NCBI GenBank assembly: GCA_020081605.1
Contig: JAHREC010000013.1
Span: forward strand, 3,658,001 to 3,722,000
Length of the DNA stretch: 64,000 nucleotides
Reading direction: 5' to 3'
Origin: Albifimbria verrucaria
Lineage: Eukaryota; Ascomycota; Sordariomycetes; Hypocreales; Stachybotryaceae
Each line of letters starts with the position of its first letter. Within the stretch, counting starts at the first letter, position 1. Under the pieces are notes generated by a model. That model worked only from the letters and a program-made list of their open reading frames with translations. It was not told where the DNA came from and ran no database searches. Both the position numbers and the translations under genes were made by a program. Of this stretch, positions 36,647 to 47,059 are shown piece by piece.

Positions 36647-37031
36647 CAAAGCATCAACTGGTGTTTCAGGGTTTTATTTCTCTTTGGCGATCGATCAATG
36701 GCGTACATGGCATGCTTAGCATAAAGGCGTTTCCGGTTGATAGGACTAGGGTATGGACATATGTAGGCTATTGCACCTGCTAGAAGATCCAAATACTATA
36801 TGATATTCCCTTATATTGGGTGATTCGATTGGATTTGGTTCAATTCAATTCTAATGTCCCAAGTGCCGGAATCCGGCCCACCGCAACGCCATGATGTTTG
36901 TACTGGAACAAGACACCTACAAACTCTCTCCGCGTCCGTCCATGCCGAGAAACCACTATAAGATCTCAGTCCTAGAGCATGATTCCTTTTTATTTTAGCG
37001 ATTCTTAACCACCGTAACGTCGTGCATCCGC
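36647..37031. other. Convergent 3' region of R3H and eIF3f genes
   Basis: 385 bp tail-to-tail space, AT-rich around 36790-36860, consistent with 3' UTRs. Nothing else is seen. Confidence 0.6.
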
Positions 37032-38202
37032 TTATTCCGCGGGCTCTCGGGGCTCACGGGGCTCTCGCGGCTCGCGAGGCTCCCGCTGCTGGCCACCACC
37101 TCGGCCACCACCACGTCCACCACGCTTACCGCCGCCACGCTGGCCACCGGTCTTCTCGCCCTCGGCCTTGCCCTCTCCTTCCTTCTCGTTGTTCACCAGG
37201 TTGGCCGTGGCCAGACGCTGGGAGAGGTCGATCTGGGTGCGGATGGTGTTGGCCAGGTAGCTAACCATGAGGACGTCCTGGATGTGGTTGTTGAAGTCGT
37301 GCTCAATCTGGAGAGCGTCGACCTTGGGAGCCAGCGAGAGAGCGCTCAGGAGGTACTGACCCAGGGCGTTGTTGGGCTCCTCCTCCTCGTCGAGGACGCC
37401 GTTGACCCACTCGCTCACGCGGTCGAGGAGGCCGATGGTCTGCTCCAATGATCGTCCCAGGCCCTCGATATCTGAGGCCAGGGGGCGGTTCTCGTCTCGG
37501 AGTCCTTGGCACTAGCAATGGCCTCCAGAGCACTTCGGTCTGCGTCGCCATACTGAATCTTGTGGGGACCTGGATGAACAGGCAGCTCTCGGCAGCACGC
37601 TCAGCGTTGACGGCGACGGGCGCGCTGATGTAGCACCTGGTCTCGATATCCTCGCCAGGCTCGGTGGAGATGGTCAGGTGGATAGCGGGGTGGGGAAGGT
37701 TCCGGTGTCAGGGCTGGCGAAAAAGTTCTGAATCAAGGCGCTGAAGCTGTTGAGCTCGTGGGATGTGGTGTACCAACCCAGGAGGCTGTCGCGGGGTTCG
37801 CCTTGAGGGTCAGGGCGAGCATGTTCTTCTGGTATTCGACATCGACCTCGACCTGGTCCTCCTCTTCGGTGTGAGGAATGGCGAAGCACGAGCGGACCTC
37901 GACCTCGGTGCCATCCTCGGAGCGGGTGCCAACTAGGGCACCGATGACGCGGGTGGACTGGGTGTTTTCACGAGGATCCCGGCGGACGGCATGATCGAGA
38001 ATAGAGAGCACGGCCTGGACGCGGAAGACAACGGTCAGTCCCAGTTACGACGTCGTCGTCGTCAGCGACGGTCAAGGAGATGGGAGAGGGGTACCTGAGG
38101 CTGGATGTTGACGGCAAGCGGGGCAATGTTAGTCTGGAGGCCGACGTTGTTGTGCGCCAGCGGACGCGAGAGGTGAATGAAACTCTCCGTAGCGGCAGCC
38201 AT
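37032..38202 (-). CDS. eIF3f: Translation initiation factor eIF3 subunit F
   Basis: MPN-domain subunit of eIF3, which assembles the 43S preinitiation complex. Exons 38095-38202 and 37032-38014. The MPN core is visible in [35 protein letters not shown] and [20 protein letters not shown]. The zinc-protease (JAMM) ligands are missing, as in other eIF3f proteins. The C-terminal helix reads [20 protein letters not shown]. The tail is Gly/Arg-rich ([16 protein letters not shown]) and ends in five REP-type triplets. Four one-base losses in C runs near 37796, 37693, 37565 and 37488 break the frame. Correcting them gives 365 codons. Divergent from UTP25 across 446 bp. Confidence 0.95.
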
Positions 38203-38648
38203 GCTGGGCGAAGATAGGGGCGGTATGAGGTTGAGGGAGGGAAACGGCAAAGCTCTAGAGGTTTTCGAGGTGGGTGGGGAGCCCGCTTTTGCCAGGAGGT
38301 TCTCTCACGTTGGATGCCACCAAATTTCTCTCGCCCGATTTTGTGATTTGCACTTTGGGCGCGCAGACAAACTGGGGTTGTGCGCACTAGCCGCTGCGAT
38401 AAGGCAGTCCGATAAGATTGTGGCGCAGGAACGGTGTCTGGGCCCCACCTAATTGTGGCTGGAGGGGACCTGCAAGGCTGATAGGAAGCCTCGCAAGTAT
38501 TTTTTTCTTTCCCATAGTACTTACATCTCGTTAAGTTGCTGTGCGCTTCTAAGTCGGATCAGCTTCTTGTTTTTTTCTTCTCTTTCTCCCAGTTGCCTTT
38601 GTTTAACTTGCTTTTTCCTCCTGTTTAAATCCCAAGTTTTCTGACAAC
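38203..38648. promoter_or_regulatory. Shared upstream region of eIF3f and UTP25 genes
   Basis: 446 bp between divergent starts of a translation factor and a ribosome-assembly factor. The UTP25 side is T-rich from about 38500. No other gene fits. Confidence 0.55.
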
Positions 38649-40950
38649 ATGGGAGCTCGAGGCAGAGGCGGCGGTTTCAGAGGCCGTGGCGGCGCCAGAG
38701 GCAGAGGAGGACGAGGCAGAGGCAGAGGTAGAGGCGGCACAAGTCGATTTGGACCTTACCGAAGGTTTGACTCGGCACGTCTCGCAGAGAATGAGGAGTG
38801 AGTTTTTATCGTTACTTATCCTTGTATAAGTTATGCTCATTAGACGATTAGATCCGACGATTCAGAGGATCAGGGTGATTCTGATGCTGAGATGCAAGAT
38901 GAGGAACTAGACGGTGTCGCCTCTGATGATGAAGACGATGAGGAGGATGCGGAGAAAAGTCCAGCTCCTGTCCTTACATGGCTCTGCTTCAAAGCTTCAA
39001 CGATTCTAACGCTCCAAATGCTAAGAGGCGGAAGTTGGGTCACACTGAAAAACAGCCAGTGGAGGCCTCACCTTCAGATGAGGAGGACAGTGAGGATGAG
39101 GGCAATGATGAAGATGTCAGTGATGAACCTCGGGATCCAGACCATGTCGACGAGGTAGAAGATGCCGGTATGGACATGGAGGAGCTCCTGAGAACGACTC
39201 CGAAGACGAGGAGGATCCCACGGATCCCTTCGATGCTCACTTTGCAAACTCGGATGAAACAGCCATTGCCCGGAGGGTAAGCGCTATCAAAGACAACAAA
39301 TGGTCAACCAAGCGTGCCATGTTGAAGTCTTGGCGAGCGACTCTCACACATCCCGACTGTGGTGACAACTACGACATCCCGACTCCTCTTACCAGCCTCA
39401 ACACCCTTCGACTCAAGCAGAAACTTAAGGAAACTGCTAGCAAGACCATGAGTCAACTCACAGATGTACAACAAGCGCTTGGCCGTCCGATATTTGATTA
39501 TCAAGATGTGCTGCATTGCGATCGCACTGTTAAGAATTCTGAGCAACTCCGAAAACTCGTCTGCCTTCATGCGGTGAACCACGTCTTCAAGTCAGTAGCT
39601 GCATATCTGGTATCATGACTCTCAACATATAACTAACTTCTTTGCAGAACACGAGATCGCGTGATCAAGAACAATTACAAGTTGGCAAAAGAAGGTGAGG
39701 ACACTGACCTTGAGTTTCGGGACCAGGGCTTCACGCGCCCAAAGGTTCTTTTCTTGCTCCTGACAAGAAATTCATGTGTTCGGGTGATCAACACTATACG
39801 CGATCTCTGCGAACCTGATCAGCAGGAGAACCGCAAACGATTTGACGAATCGTTTGTTGACAAAGAGGCAAAGTTTGGAGCGGACAGGCCTAGCGACTTC
39901 CGAGATTTGTTCGAGGGCAACGACGATGACATGTTTCGCCTGGGTATGAAGTTCACCCGTAAGACAATCAAGTACTTCGCTCAGTTCTACAACTCCGACA
40001 TCCTCTTCGCCAGTCCCTTAGGTCTTCGAATGGCCATTGGATCTGAAGAAGAGAAGAAGCAACCAGACTATGATTTTCTGAGTTCGATCGAGATGGTCAT
40101 TGTTGATCAGGCCGACGCCTTGCTGATGCAAAATTGGGAGCATGTGGAACAGATCTTTGAGCATATGAACCTACAACCTAAGGACGCTCATGGTTGCGAC
40201 TTCAGCCGTTTGCGAAGCTGGTACTTGGAAGACTGGGCGAAATACTTCAGACAGACAATCATCATGTCGGCATTTAATACGCCCGAGTTGTTGGAGTTGC
40301 AGCGATTGCATTGCCACAACTGGGCCGGCAAGATCCGCCTGCAACCTGAATACTCGGGTGTTCTTCAGCAGTTGGGTGTCAAGGCGAAACAAACATTCTC
40401 GCGCTTCCAGTCCGCCATGGTAGAGAGAGATCCCGACGCCCGCTTTGAGTACTTTACCACGGCCATTGTGCCTTCGCTCGTCAAACGTGCAAAGGATGCC
40501 AACGGCACCCTCATCTTCATTCCCTCTTACCTTGATTTCGTCCGCGTGCGAAACTATTTTGCTACCTCTGCCGCTGTCAGTAGCATTACCTTCGGCGCCA
40601 TCTCAGAGTATGCCGATGTACCAGAGGCGTCGCGTGCTCGCTCGCATTTCTTGACGGGCCGTCATCGCGTGCTTTTGTATACAGAGCGAGCCCACCACTT
40701 CCGCAGGTATCAGCTGCGAGGCGTACGACGGGTCATCTTCTACGGACTGCCTGACAACCCAATCTTCTACAAGGAGATTGCCGGGGGCTACCTTACCAAG
40801 AGCGAGCAGGATCAGGACATTGAGCCTGGCCAGGGCGCTGTGCGAGCAGTGTTTTCGAAGTACGATGTCCTCAAGCTGGAGAGGATCGTCGGCTCAAAAA
40901 GAGTAGGAAAGATGATGCAAGAGCGAGGAGACACATTTGACTTCATTTAA
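38649..40950 (+). CDS. UTP25: U3 snoRNP / small-subunit processome protein Utp25
   Basis: Nucleolar protein needed for 18S rRNA maturation, orthologous to the DEF/UTP25 family. It is a degenerate DEAD-helicase-like fold without ATPase motifs. Exons 38649-38797, 38852-39590 and 39648-40950. The N-terminus is RGG-rich ([19 protein letters not shown]). An acidic Asp/Glu/Ser region follows, then the UTP25 domain: [59 protein letters not shown] and [19 protein letters not shown]. The C-terminus is [14 protein letters not shown]. Two one-base losses near 38972 and 39188 shift the frame; restoring them gives 731 codons. It is convergent with the mitochondrial bL17 gene. Confidence 0.95.
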
Positions 40951-41202
40951 ACAGACGGGATCAGTGTAAAAGTCAATAGGGTTAAACAGCGAAAACTGCT
41001 GCGATTCAAATTGGATTCACGATGTAAAAACAATAGTTATACCCGACATAGATGTTACGAGGGCCACCTAATACACTTGTAACAGAATCTCTCCAATGCA
41101 GTGACCACCTGACTTCAAATCATGGAGTTCTAATTGTGTATAGTAGTTACAGCATCGTACATGACAGTGCACACTGCACCCATCTCGCTTCTATTTGTAC
41201 AT

Positions 41203-41974
41203 TCACCTCCTATCCCCGCCGGTCTCCTGTTCAGCTCGGGGAGCCTGGTCCTTCCACCTCGGCTTCTTTGTAAGGGCACTGGTCGCCTTGTCCAGAGCGT
41301 CGCGGGCAGCCACGCTCTCCTCTCCCGCCAATTCAGCGGCCTCAGCTTCAACATTTGAAGATTCCTGGGCAGGGGCGCTTCCACCTGTGCTCAGTCTCAT
41401 GAATCTCTGGACCATGGTCTCAAAGGGGCCCTCGCCACGGAACCTGGTGAGCTTCTGGACGCTCCTATCAGTGATTGGTGTCCGCTCCCGGCCGAGCATA
41501 CGGTCTCTGGCGACCGTCTTGGCGGTCATCATGAAACAGGAGTCCTTGGGGCCATCGACGAACTCGAGGATGGCGCTCTCGCCCTGGTCGTACACGTTCT
41601 TCGGTTCAGTGCGGACAACACGGGTGTATCCGCCTTCTCGCGTCAGGTATCGGTTGCGCAGCTCGCCAAATAGCTTGGGAGGTGGATGTGTGGTGTCTGC
41701 AAAGGTTCTATTAGCAGGTTGTGCTGGCGATCGCTGGCCTCTGGGGAAGGACGCATACGTAGAGAATACCCTGCGCAGACCTCCGGCACGGCTCGTTGTT
41801 TCTCTTGGCCAGTGTGATCAACTTCTCCGCCAGTCGCTGGGCCTCCTTGGCCTTTGCGTATGTCGTGTGGATGTGCTCGTGGGCGACGAGCTGTGTGACG
41901 AGACCTCGTAGAAGGGCTTGACGAGCGGCCGAGTCACGGCTCAGGTGACGGTACTTAACGTGACCACCAGCCAT
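41203..41974 (-). CDS. MRPL8: Mitochondrial large ribosomal subunit protein bL17m
   Basis: Ribosomal protein L17 of the mitochondrial large subunit. Exons 41759-41974 and 41203-41696. The bacterial L17 core is clear: KYRHLSRDSAARQALLRGLV, HEHIHTTYAKAKEAQRLAEK, LITLAKR and FGELRNRYLTREGGYTRVVR. A fungal C-terminal extension follows, rich in Ala/Glu and ending in AEQETGGDRR. One base is missing in the C run near 41680 just after the splice; restoring it gives 237 codons and the family motif TPHIHLPKLFGEL. Head-to-head with MIC12 across 433 bp. Confidence 0.95.
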
Positions 41975-42407
41975 TGCGAATAGCGTGTCGTCGCAGGCAG
42001 CGACGTTGTGTTCAGGGGCCCGGGTGGTTGCGAGGGAATGGACGGCAGAAAAGGGTCCTTTGCTGTCGCGTGGGTTCGTTGTGCTGGGGGTGCGTCGCTG
42101 GGTTGGAAATTTTGGTTTGGCGCGGAGCCCGGATTGTCAGCTCTGCCGAAAGCTCCTCAGTGAGTGGTCAGCGAGCTACACCACTAGAGGTGCAGCGCTT
42201 GATCGACGTCAACCACCCTACCAAACACCAACCTTGCCAACCGCAATTGAGACCTCGTCTGTCAACCTGGGACGAGAAAACCGCCAATCGCAACATGAGA
42301 AGTCATTGATAAGTCGTCGGGCAACATTCAATCTGCACTGGTCGGCTTCCCTACCTTCGCTATCGCCGTAATTACCTCACCCGCACCGAATCGATAACCT
42401 TCACGTC
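41975..42407. promoter_or_regulatory. Shared upstream region of MRPL8 and MIC12 genes
   Basis: 433 bp between two divergent nuclear genes for mitochondrial proteins. No gene is supported inside. Coordinate expression is plausible but not shown. Confidence 0.55.
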
Positions 42408-43294
42408 ATGGGTTTCGCCTCTGGATTTGTACGCACGCTTTGCCTTACCAAATCACCAAGGGCTCCATGGGATACATGCTGACAAGCTATCTAGACCGGC
42501 GGTGTCACGCTGACTCTGTCGGTGGCCTACCTTTCCGTGCTCGCCCATCAGCGCATTCGCGAGCAACAAAGCCTAGCTCTGCGCACGCAGGCACTGGCCA
42601 TCCAACATCTCGTCGATCCGATCCCCGCCCCCTTCCTCCCTCTCGCGCCGAGATTGCCGCTGCTCAGCGGGCAACTGCTGTGGAAACAGTCAAGGATCGA
42701 TGGAACCAGGAGATCCAGAACGTCGCGCGCTGGGCCCAGACCAAGGACTGGGACGAGGTGCGGGAGGGCGCTGAGCAGGGCGTCGCCAAGCTATGGACAC
42801 AGGTGTTTGGAGAGTCAGCTGCCGCAGCGGATCAGGCTAAGGAGAAGCTCGAGCCGTTGGCACAGCGGGCCAGGTCTGAACTGGACCGCAAGAGCCACGA
42901 GGCCGCCACGGCTGCTCAAGAGAAGGCATCAAACCTCAAGCGCAAGGCCAGCCGGGAGGCTTCCGCAGCCGAAAGCACTGCGAAGTCTGGTGCACAAGAA
43001 GCTAAGGGTGTGCTGGGTTCAGCACTGGAGTTGGGCAAGGAAAAGGCTCAAGGGCTTGTGAACAGGGCCAAGGCAACCGCGAGCATCCTGGAGGACAAGG
43101 CAGAGGTTAAGTCGGACGGCAAGGTGCTGCCGGCAATGTCTGCCGTCGAGAAAGCCCTGCACCAGCGATATGAGAAACCAGAGACCAGGGCCAGGCTGAA
43201 CAAGACGGTGGCGGAGACGCTCGCGGAGCGATACAAGCCTGTCGATGAGAGAGACAACACGGTCTTGAGGGTGTGTAAACCGGGGCAATACTGA
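42408..43294 (+). CDS. MIC12: MICOS complex subunit Mic12
   Basis: Inner-membrane protein of the MICOS complex, which forms cristae junctions. Exon 1 (42408-42428) encodes only MGFASGF. The second exon (42495-43294) continues with TGGVTLTLSVAYLSVLAHQR, which is the single membrane segment of the Mic12/Aim5 family. Next come REQQSLALRTQALAIQHLVD and an Ala/Glu/Lys-rich coiled-coil body (AREKxx-type heptads, for example AATAAQEKASNLKRKA). One missing base in the C run near 42620 breaks the frame; with it the gene is exactly 274 codons. The helical tail is longer than in yeast Mic12, as is common in filamentous fungi. Confidence 0.92.
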
Positions 43295-43574
43295 TGTTGG
43301 GATGGGTGACAAGAAAAGGATCAAGGACAGTATCTCAATGGGCTGTACATTAGACGTGTGCGTGTGCGTTGTTTTGTCTCGAGCTGGGCTACCCACCTGC
43401 TCGGCCTATTGTGTTGGACAGCACAACGTGTAATAGAGATTCCCAAGTACTTTCATATGAAGAACAACGGATACAGAACAACAATTGACCAACCCTGCAG
43501 CCAATCACCGCTGAGTCGTCATTCACAACTTATCCATGCAATTGAGACACAGTCTGATGTGAGTATTTATTTCG

Positions 43575-43599
43575 GGTAGTGTAGGGTAGTGTAGGGTAG
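43575..43599. repeat. 10-bp tandem repeat (GTAGTGTAGG), 2.5 copies
   Basis: Two and a half head-to-tail units of GTAGTGTAGG. Confidence 0.8.
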
Positions 43600-44325
43600 G
43601 TTGACGCATTGGTGGCAACAGGTGCGTGTAAGGAAGACATCAAGGACATGCGCCATTGTATACAACTACTCGAGCGTATAGAAATACTCGTTTCCCCACG
43701 CGAGTACAGACGAGGTCCCAGAAACGCCCCATTGGTCACGGTTGCTCATGCAGGTTAGTAGTTGTTGACTTTGGATGTGCATCTACTATGGAATTCAGGC
43801 CTTCCAGAACAGATACACTATTTTTGGTAGGGCCTTTCAGGGCGTCATGCATTGCAGTTACCAGGGCCTTGCAGGGCATAGAGTTGCCGTCCTGTTAACC
43901 AATAAGAAACATAGGAGGGTCCAAGTTAACACCGTTGGAAGGTAACCAGGTTAGTTACACACTTCAACAAGCCCACCTGTGAGCTACAAACGCTGTGTGA
44001 ATTGGTCGCGGAGTATTCTCCAGCCATAGGTGATAACCCAGTTACTTTTGGAGAAAACTCGGGGAAGATGCCGATGGTCGGCTGGGCCGAATTAGGCGAT
44101 ACACTAAAAGCGGCAAAAGCCCGACAGACTCGGCGTTGCACGTGCAGATGGTTTATCTTTGCCCGTTCCATTTTTGAGTGATTGAAAAGTGGCGCGACCC
44201 GAGCCGTAAGACGGGCAATTGAAAGTCCAAAAGTACCTAGTGATTTATGAAATATACATACATGTTATCGAAGGAACAAGTAGACCAATCGTCCACCTAG
44301 GCAGGAAGAGAAACAGAGAGCAGAG

Positions 44326-44357
44326 CACGGTAGTGCACGGCAGAGCACGGCAGAGCA
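44326..44357. repeat. Short tandem repeat of GCACGGCAGA units
   Basis: About three 10-bp units of GCACGGCAGA with one variant copy (GCACGGTAGT). Confidence 0.75.
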
Positions 44358-44880
44358 TCTGGGGATGTGAACGGAAGTCTGAGTTACCCCGGAGTTGTCT
44401 TTGTCTGGATTGAGCGCTGCGCAAGTGGCGCGATAGGTTCTTATTTGAAAACGGCGAGTTCTGATTGGCTGGTGCGCGGATTGTTGCGCCATTCAGGCGG
44501 TCACGACCGAAGGCCGATTCTTTCCAGAAGTACGGCCCTGCAGGAGAGTCAGACATCCTTTTCCCATCTCGTCCCGTCAAAAACTTTTCCCGTCTTTTCC
44601 TCCTCTTTCCACCATCCCTCCTGATTCCACATCCTCGCCAGGTTCCCTCCCTCTTCATTAACAGCGTTGCCGCCCTCGATTGCGCTCGAGGTTTTGCTTG
44701 AAGCCTTGCCGCGTTTCTCACGTTGACTCGCGCATTCCTAAAGTCCCTCTATTTGGCGACTCCGGGTCCACCCCACCATCAACTCTACCATTTTCGAGTT
44801 GCCACCTTCCCACGACCAACACTAAAAACCCACTCACTGTCCAAGTCTTCCAAGACACGAACCCGTCCACCCCATTCAAA

Positions 44881-46092
44881 ATGTCTTTCTCCAGTCTTGT
44901 CCAGGACCTCAGCCTGCGCGAGTCCAACGGTCCTCGCCGCCCTCTCCCCGTCGGTTCAGCCTCCGTTTCCACAATGGACGACCGGGCCTCGCATATCTCG
45001 CGGGCCATGTCCTACGCCAGCACCGCCGCGACCAGTGTCAGCATTTCCGGCGACATTTCCAGCCAGCTTCATGGTGGTTACTTTCACCCTCTGGCTCGCT
45101 CATGGCAGGCTGAGCGCCAGCTGACCAAGGTTCGCTTACCTTCAGCTTTCCCTTCCCTTGAACCCTGTACTGACCCCGGCCACAGTCCATGCTCATCTAC
45201 CCCTCTTCATCACCGATGGCGACGACGACATGATTCTGGTCCCTTCGCTGCCCGGACAGCACCAGATCAGTATCAGCCGGCTGGTTTCCTTCCTGGAGCC
45301 GCTTGTCCGCAAGGGCCTCCGCTCCGTTATGCTGTTCGGTGTTCCCATGAAGCCTGGTTCCAAGGATGCGCTCGGAAGCGCCGCAGACGATCCCGAGGGT
45401 CCCGTGATCCAGGCCATTCGCCTCATCCGCCGCCGTTTCCCCAGCTCTTCATCTGCACCGACGTCTGTCTATGCGAATACACCTCCCACGGCCACTGCGG
45501 TATTCTGCGTGACGACGGCAGCCTGAACAACCAGCTGTCAGTCGACCGCATCTCCGATGTCGCCATTGCCTACGCCAAGGCCGGTGCTCACTGTGTGGCT
45601 CCTTCGGATATGAACGATGGACGCATCCGTGCCATCAAGCTCAAGTTGATTGAGGAAGGCATTGCTCACAAGACATTGCTGATGTCCTACTCTGCCAAGT
45701 TCTCAGGCTGCCTTTACGGCCCATTCCGCGACGCGGCAGGCTCTGCTCCGTCTTTTGGAGACCGCAAGTGCTACCAATTGCCTCCTGGTGGACGTGGCCT
45801 TGCTCGCCGAGCCATCGTGCGCGACATTGGTGAGGGTGCTGATGTCTTGATGGTCAAGCCCGCCAGCCAGTACCTTGACATTATTAGCGATGCCAAGGAG
45901 CTTGGCAAGGATCTTCCTGTTGCCGCGTACCAGGTCAGTGGTGAATATGCCATGATTCATGCTGGTGCGAAGGCTGGCGTTTTTGATCTCAAGGCCATGG
46001 CGTTTGAGTCGACCGAGGGCATCCTTCGTGCCGGAGCTACAATTGTTGTCAGCTACTTCACACCTCAGTTCTTGGACTGGCTGGAGGTTTAA
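44881..46092 (+). CDS. HEM2: Delta-aminolevulinic acid dehydratase (porphobilinogen synthase)
   Basis: Second enzyme of heme synthesis; condenses two 5-aminolevulinate molecules to porphobilinogen in the cytosol. Exons 44881-45129 and 45186-46092. The zinc-binding cysteine cluster is intact (DVCLCEYTSHGHCG). Both Schiff-base lysines are visible in MSYSAKFSG and DVLMVKPASQYLD. The N-terminal 60 residues are a Ser-rich extension. Two one-base losses in C runs near 45201 and 45442 break the frame; restoring them gives 386 codons. Confidence 0.96.
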   Translation: MSFSSLVQDLSLRESNGPRRPLPVGSASVSTMDDRASHISRAMSYASTAATSVSISGDISSQLHGGYFHPLARSWQAERQLTKVRLPSAFPSLEPCTDPGHSPCSSTPLHHRWRRRHDSGPFAARTAPDQYQPAGFLPGAACPQGPPLRYAVRCSHEAWFQGCARKRRRRSRGSRDPGHSPHPPPFPQLFICTDVCLCEYTSHGHCGILRDDGSLNNQLSVDRISDVAIAYAKAGAHCVAPSDMNDGRIRAIKLKLIEEGIAHKTLLMSYSAKFSGCLYGPFRDAAGSAPSFGDRKCYQLPPGGRGLARRAIVRDIGEGADVLMVKPASQYLDIISDAKELGKDLPVAAYQVSGEYAMIHAGAKAGVFDLKAMAFESTEGILRAGATIVVSYFTPQFLDWLEV

Positions 46093-46450
46093 ACCAGACC
46101 CAGATGGGGTCTAATGTGACATGGAGATTTACTGGGCGGGGCGTTCATTCTCTACTCTATGGCTGGCGTTTATGGGGATTCAAAGCATAATTGGGGATAT
46201 GCGGTAAAAACCGTGACTTCTGAACACTCTGTTTCTGAGCGCGGGTTATGTGATTTACAATGGGTGCTCTGTTGAGCTGCTCAAAATTTTTCTTGATTGC
46301 TTTTAAACCCTGATAGCATTGGATATATGAGCATTCGAAACAATGAATTAATGAATAGAAAATAAGTCTTTGTGCAAGGTTATGTGATGGAATTATTGCT
46401 TGCGTGAAGGATTTATTGATAGAATCGATCAAAGTTGCTTTCATCTGTAA
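46093..46450. other. HEM2 3' region
   Basis: AT-rich 3' flank with T and A runs around 46260-46400. No gene is supported. Confidence 0.6.
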
Positions 46451-47059
46451 TCAACAAGGGCCTAGCCTGTCAAACTTGATTGCACCGAGTGAACTGGCCA
46501 TAGCATGAAGACTTGACTGATGTATCAAAGAGTCGGCAGCTGTAGGATCTGGAGTGGGATTAAAATAACCGACATTACTGAGATTCTTCCCAGTTGTTTT
46601 ACTTGAAAGGGAAAGAGAGGGGATGACTTCATGCAGGGATGTAGGGCCGGTAAACTTGTGCCTTGCATAATTCAGCGCAACAGCATGAAGGGCATCAACC
46701 TTGATTCTTTGTGGGTTTGCACTCCAGCACTCGCAATGGGTGCAAAAAGTCCAGCAATCGGGGCGAGTGCTCGTGGAGACAGGTCTAGAGCCATCCCACA
46801 GTCCCAGAGCCTGAGCGATGTCCTTGGAGGGCGTCACCAGGCCGTCTGAATAGCAAGCTTCACACCAGAGGTGCTTCATGTTTCCTAGACCAGAGGTGGT
46901 GCACTGTAATGCCAGCTGATTGTGATGGATTTGTAAATGGATCGAGGTTAGGTTAGGTTCCGAACGGTCAGACCCGAGCCGCTCAAGCCGTTGTGGAAGA
47001 AAATAGCAACAGCGGCAGTTTGGGAGTTGTGTTTGGAGAGTCACATCCATGTTACGCAT
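46451..47059 (-). CDS. Hypothetical Cys-rich protein
   Basis: I do not recognise this 202-codon ORF. It has three paired-cysteine sites (CRCC, CEACYSDG, CTHCECW), which could bind metal. Its N-terminus is MRNMDVTLQTQLPN and its C-terminus SSLGAIKFDRLGPC. No membrane segment or signal peptide is seen. It is longer than most spurious ORFs in this GC-balanced region. Given the local error rate, its ends may be wrong. It could also be a chance ORF in the HEM2 flank. Confidence 0.4.
   Translation of the reverse strand: MRNMDVTLQTQLPNCRCCYFLPQRLERLGSDRSEPNLTSIHLQIHHNQLALQCTTSGLGNMKHLWCEACYSDGLVTPSKDIAQALGLWDGSRPVSTSTRPDCWTFCTHCECWSANPQRIKVDALHAVALNYARHKFTGPTSLHEVIPSLSLSSKTTGKNLSNVGYFNPTPDPTAADSLIHQSSLHAMASSLGAIKFDRLGPC

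Larger units (their letters stand above)
43295..44880. other. Intergenic between MIC12 and HEM2
   Basis: 1.6 kb with no supported gene. It holds two short tandem repeats (listed separately) and, from about 44560, a pyrimidine-rich stretch that is the probable HEM2 leader. Confidence 0.55.

Noticed and set aside
43575..43599. Telomere-like repeat
   Set aside because: The unit is GTAGTGTAGG rather than TTAGGG and only 2.5 copies are present inside the contig.
44680..44880. Open frame extending HEM2 60 codons upstream of its ATG
   Set aside because: The extension starts from a non-ATG codon in CT-rich leader sequence. The ATG at 44881 gives the family N-terminus with an AAA-rich start context.
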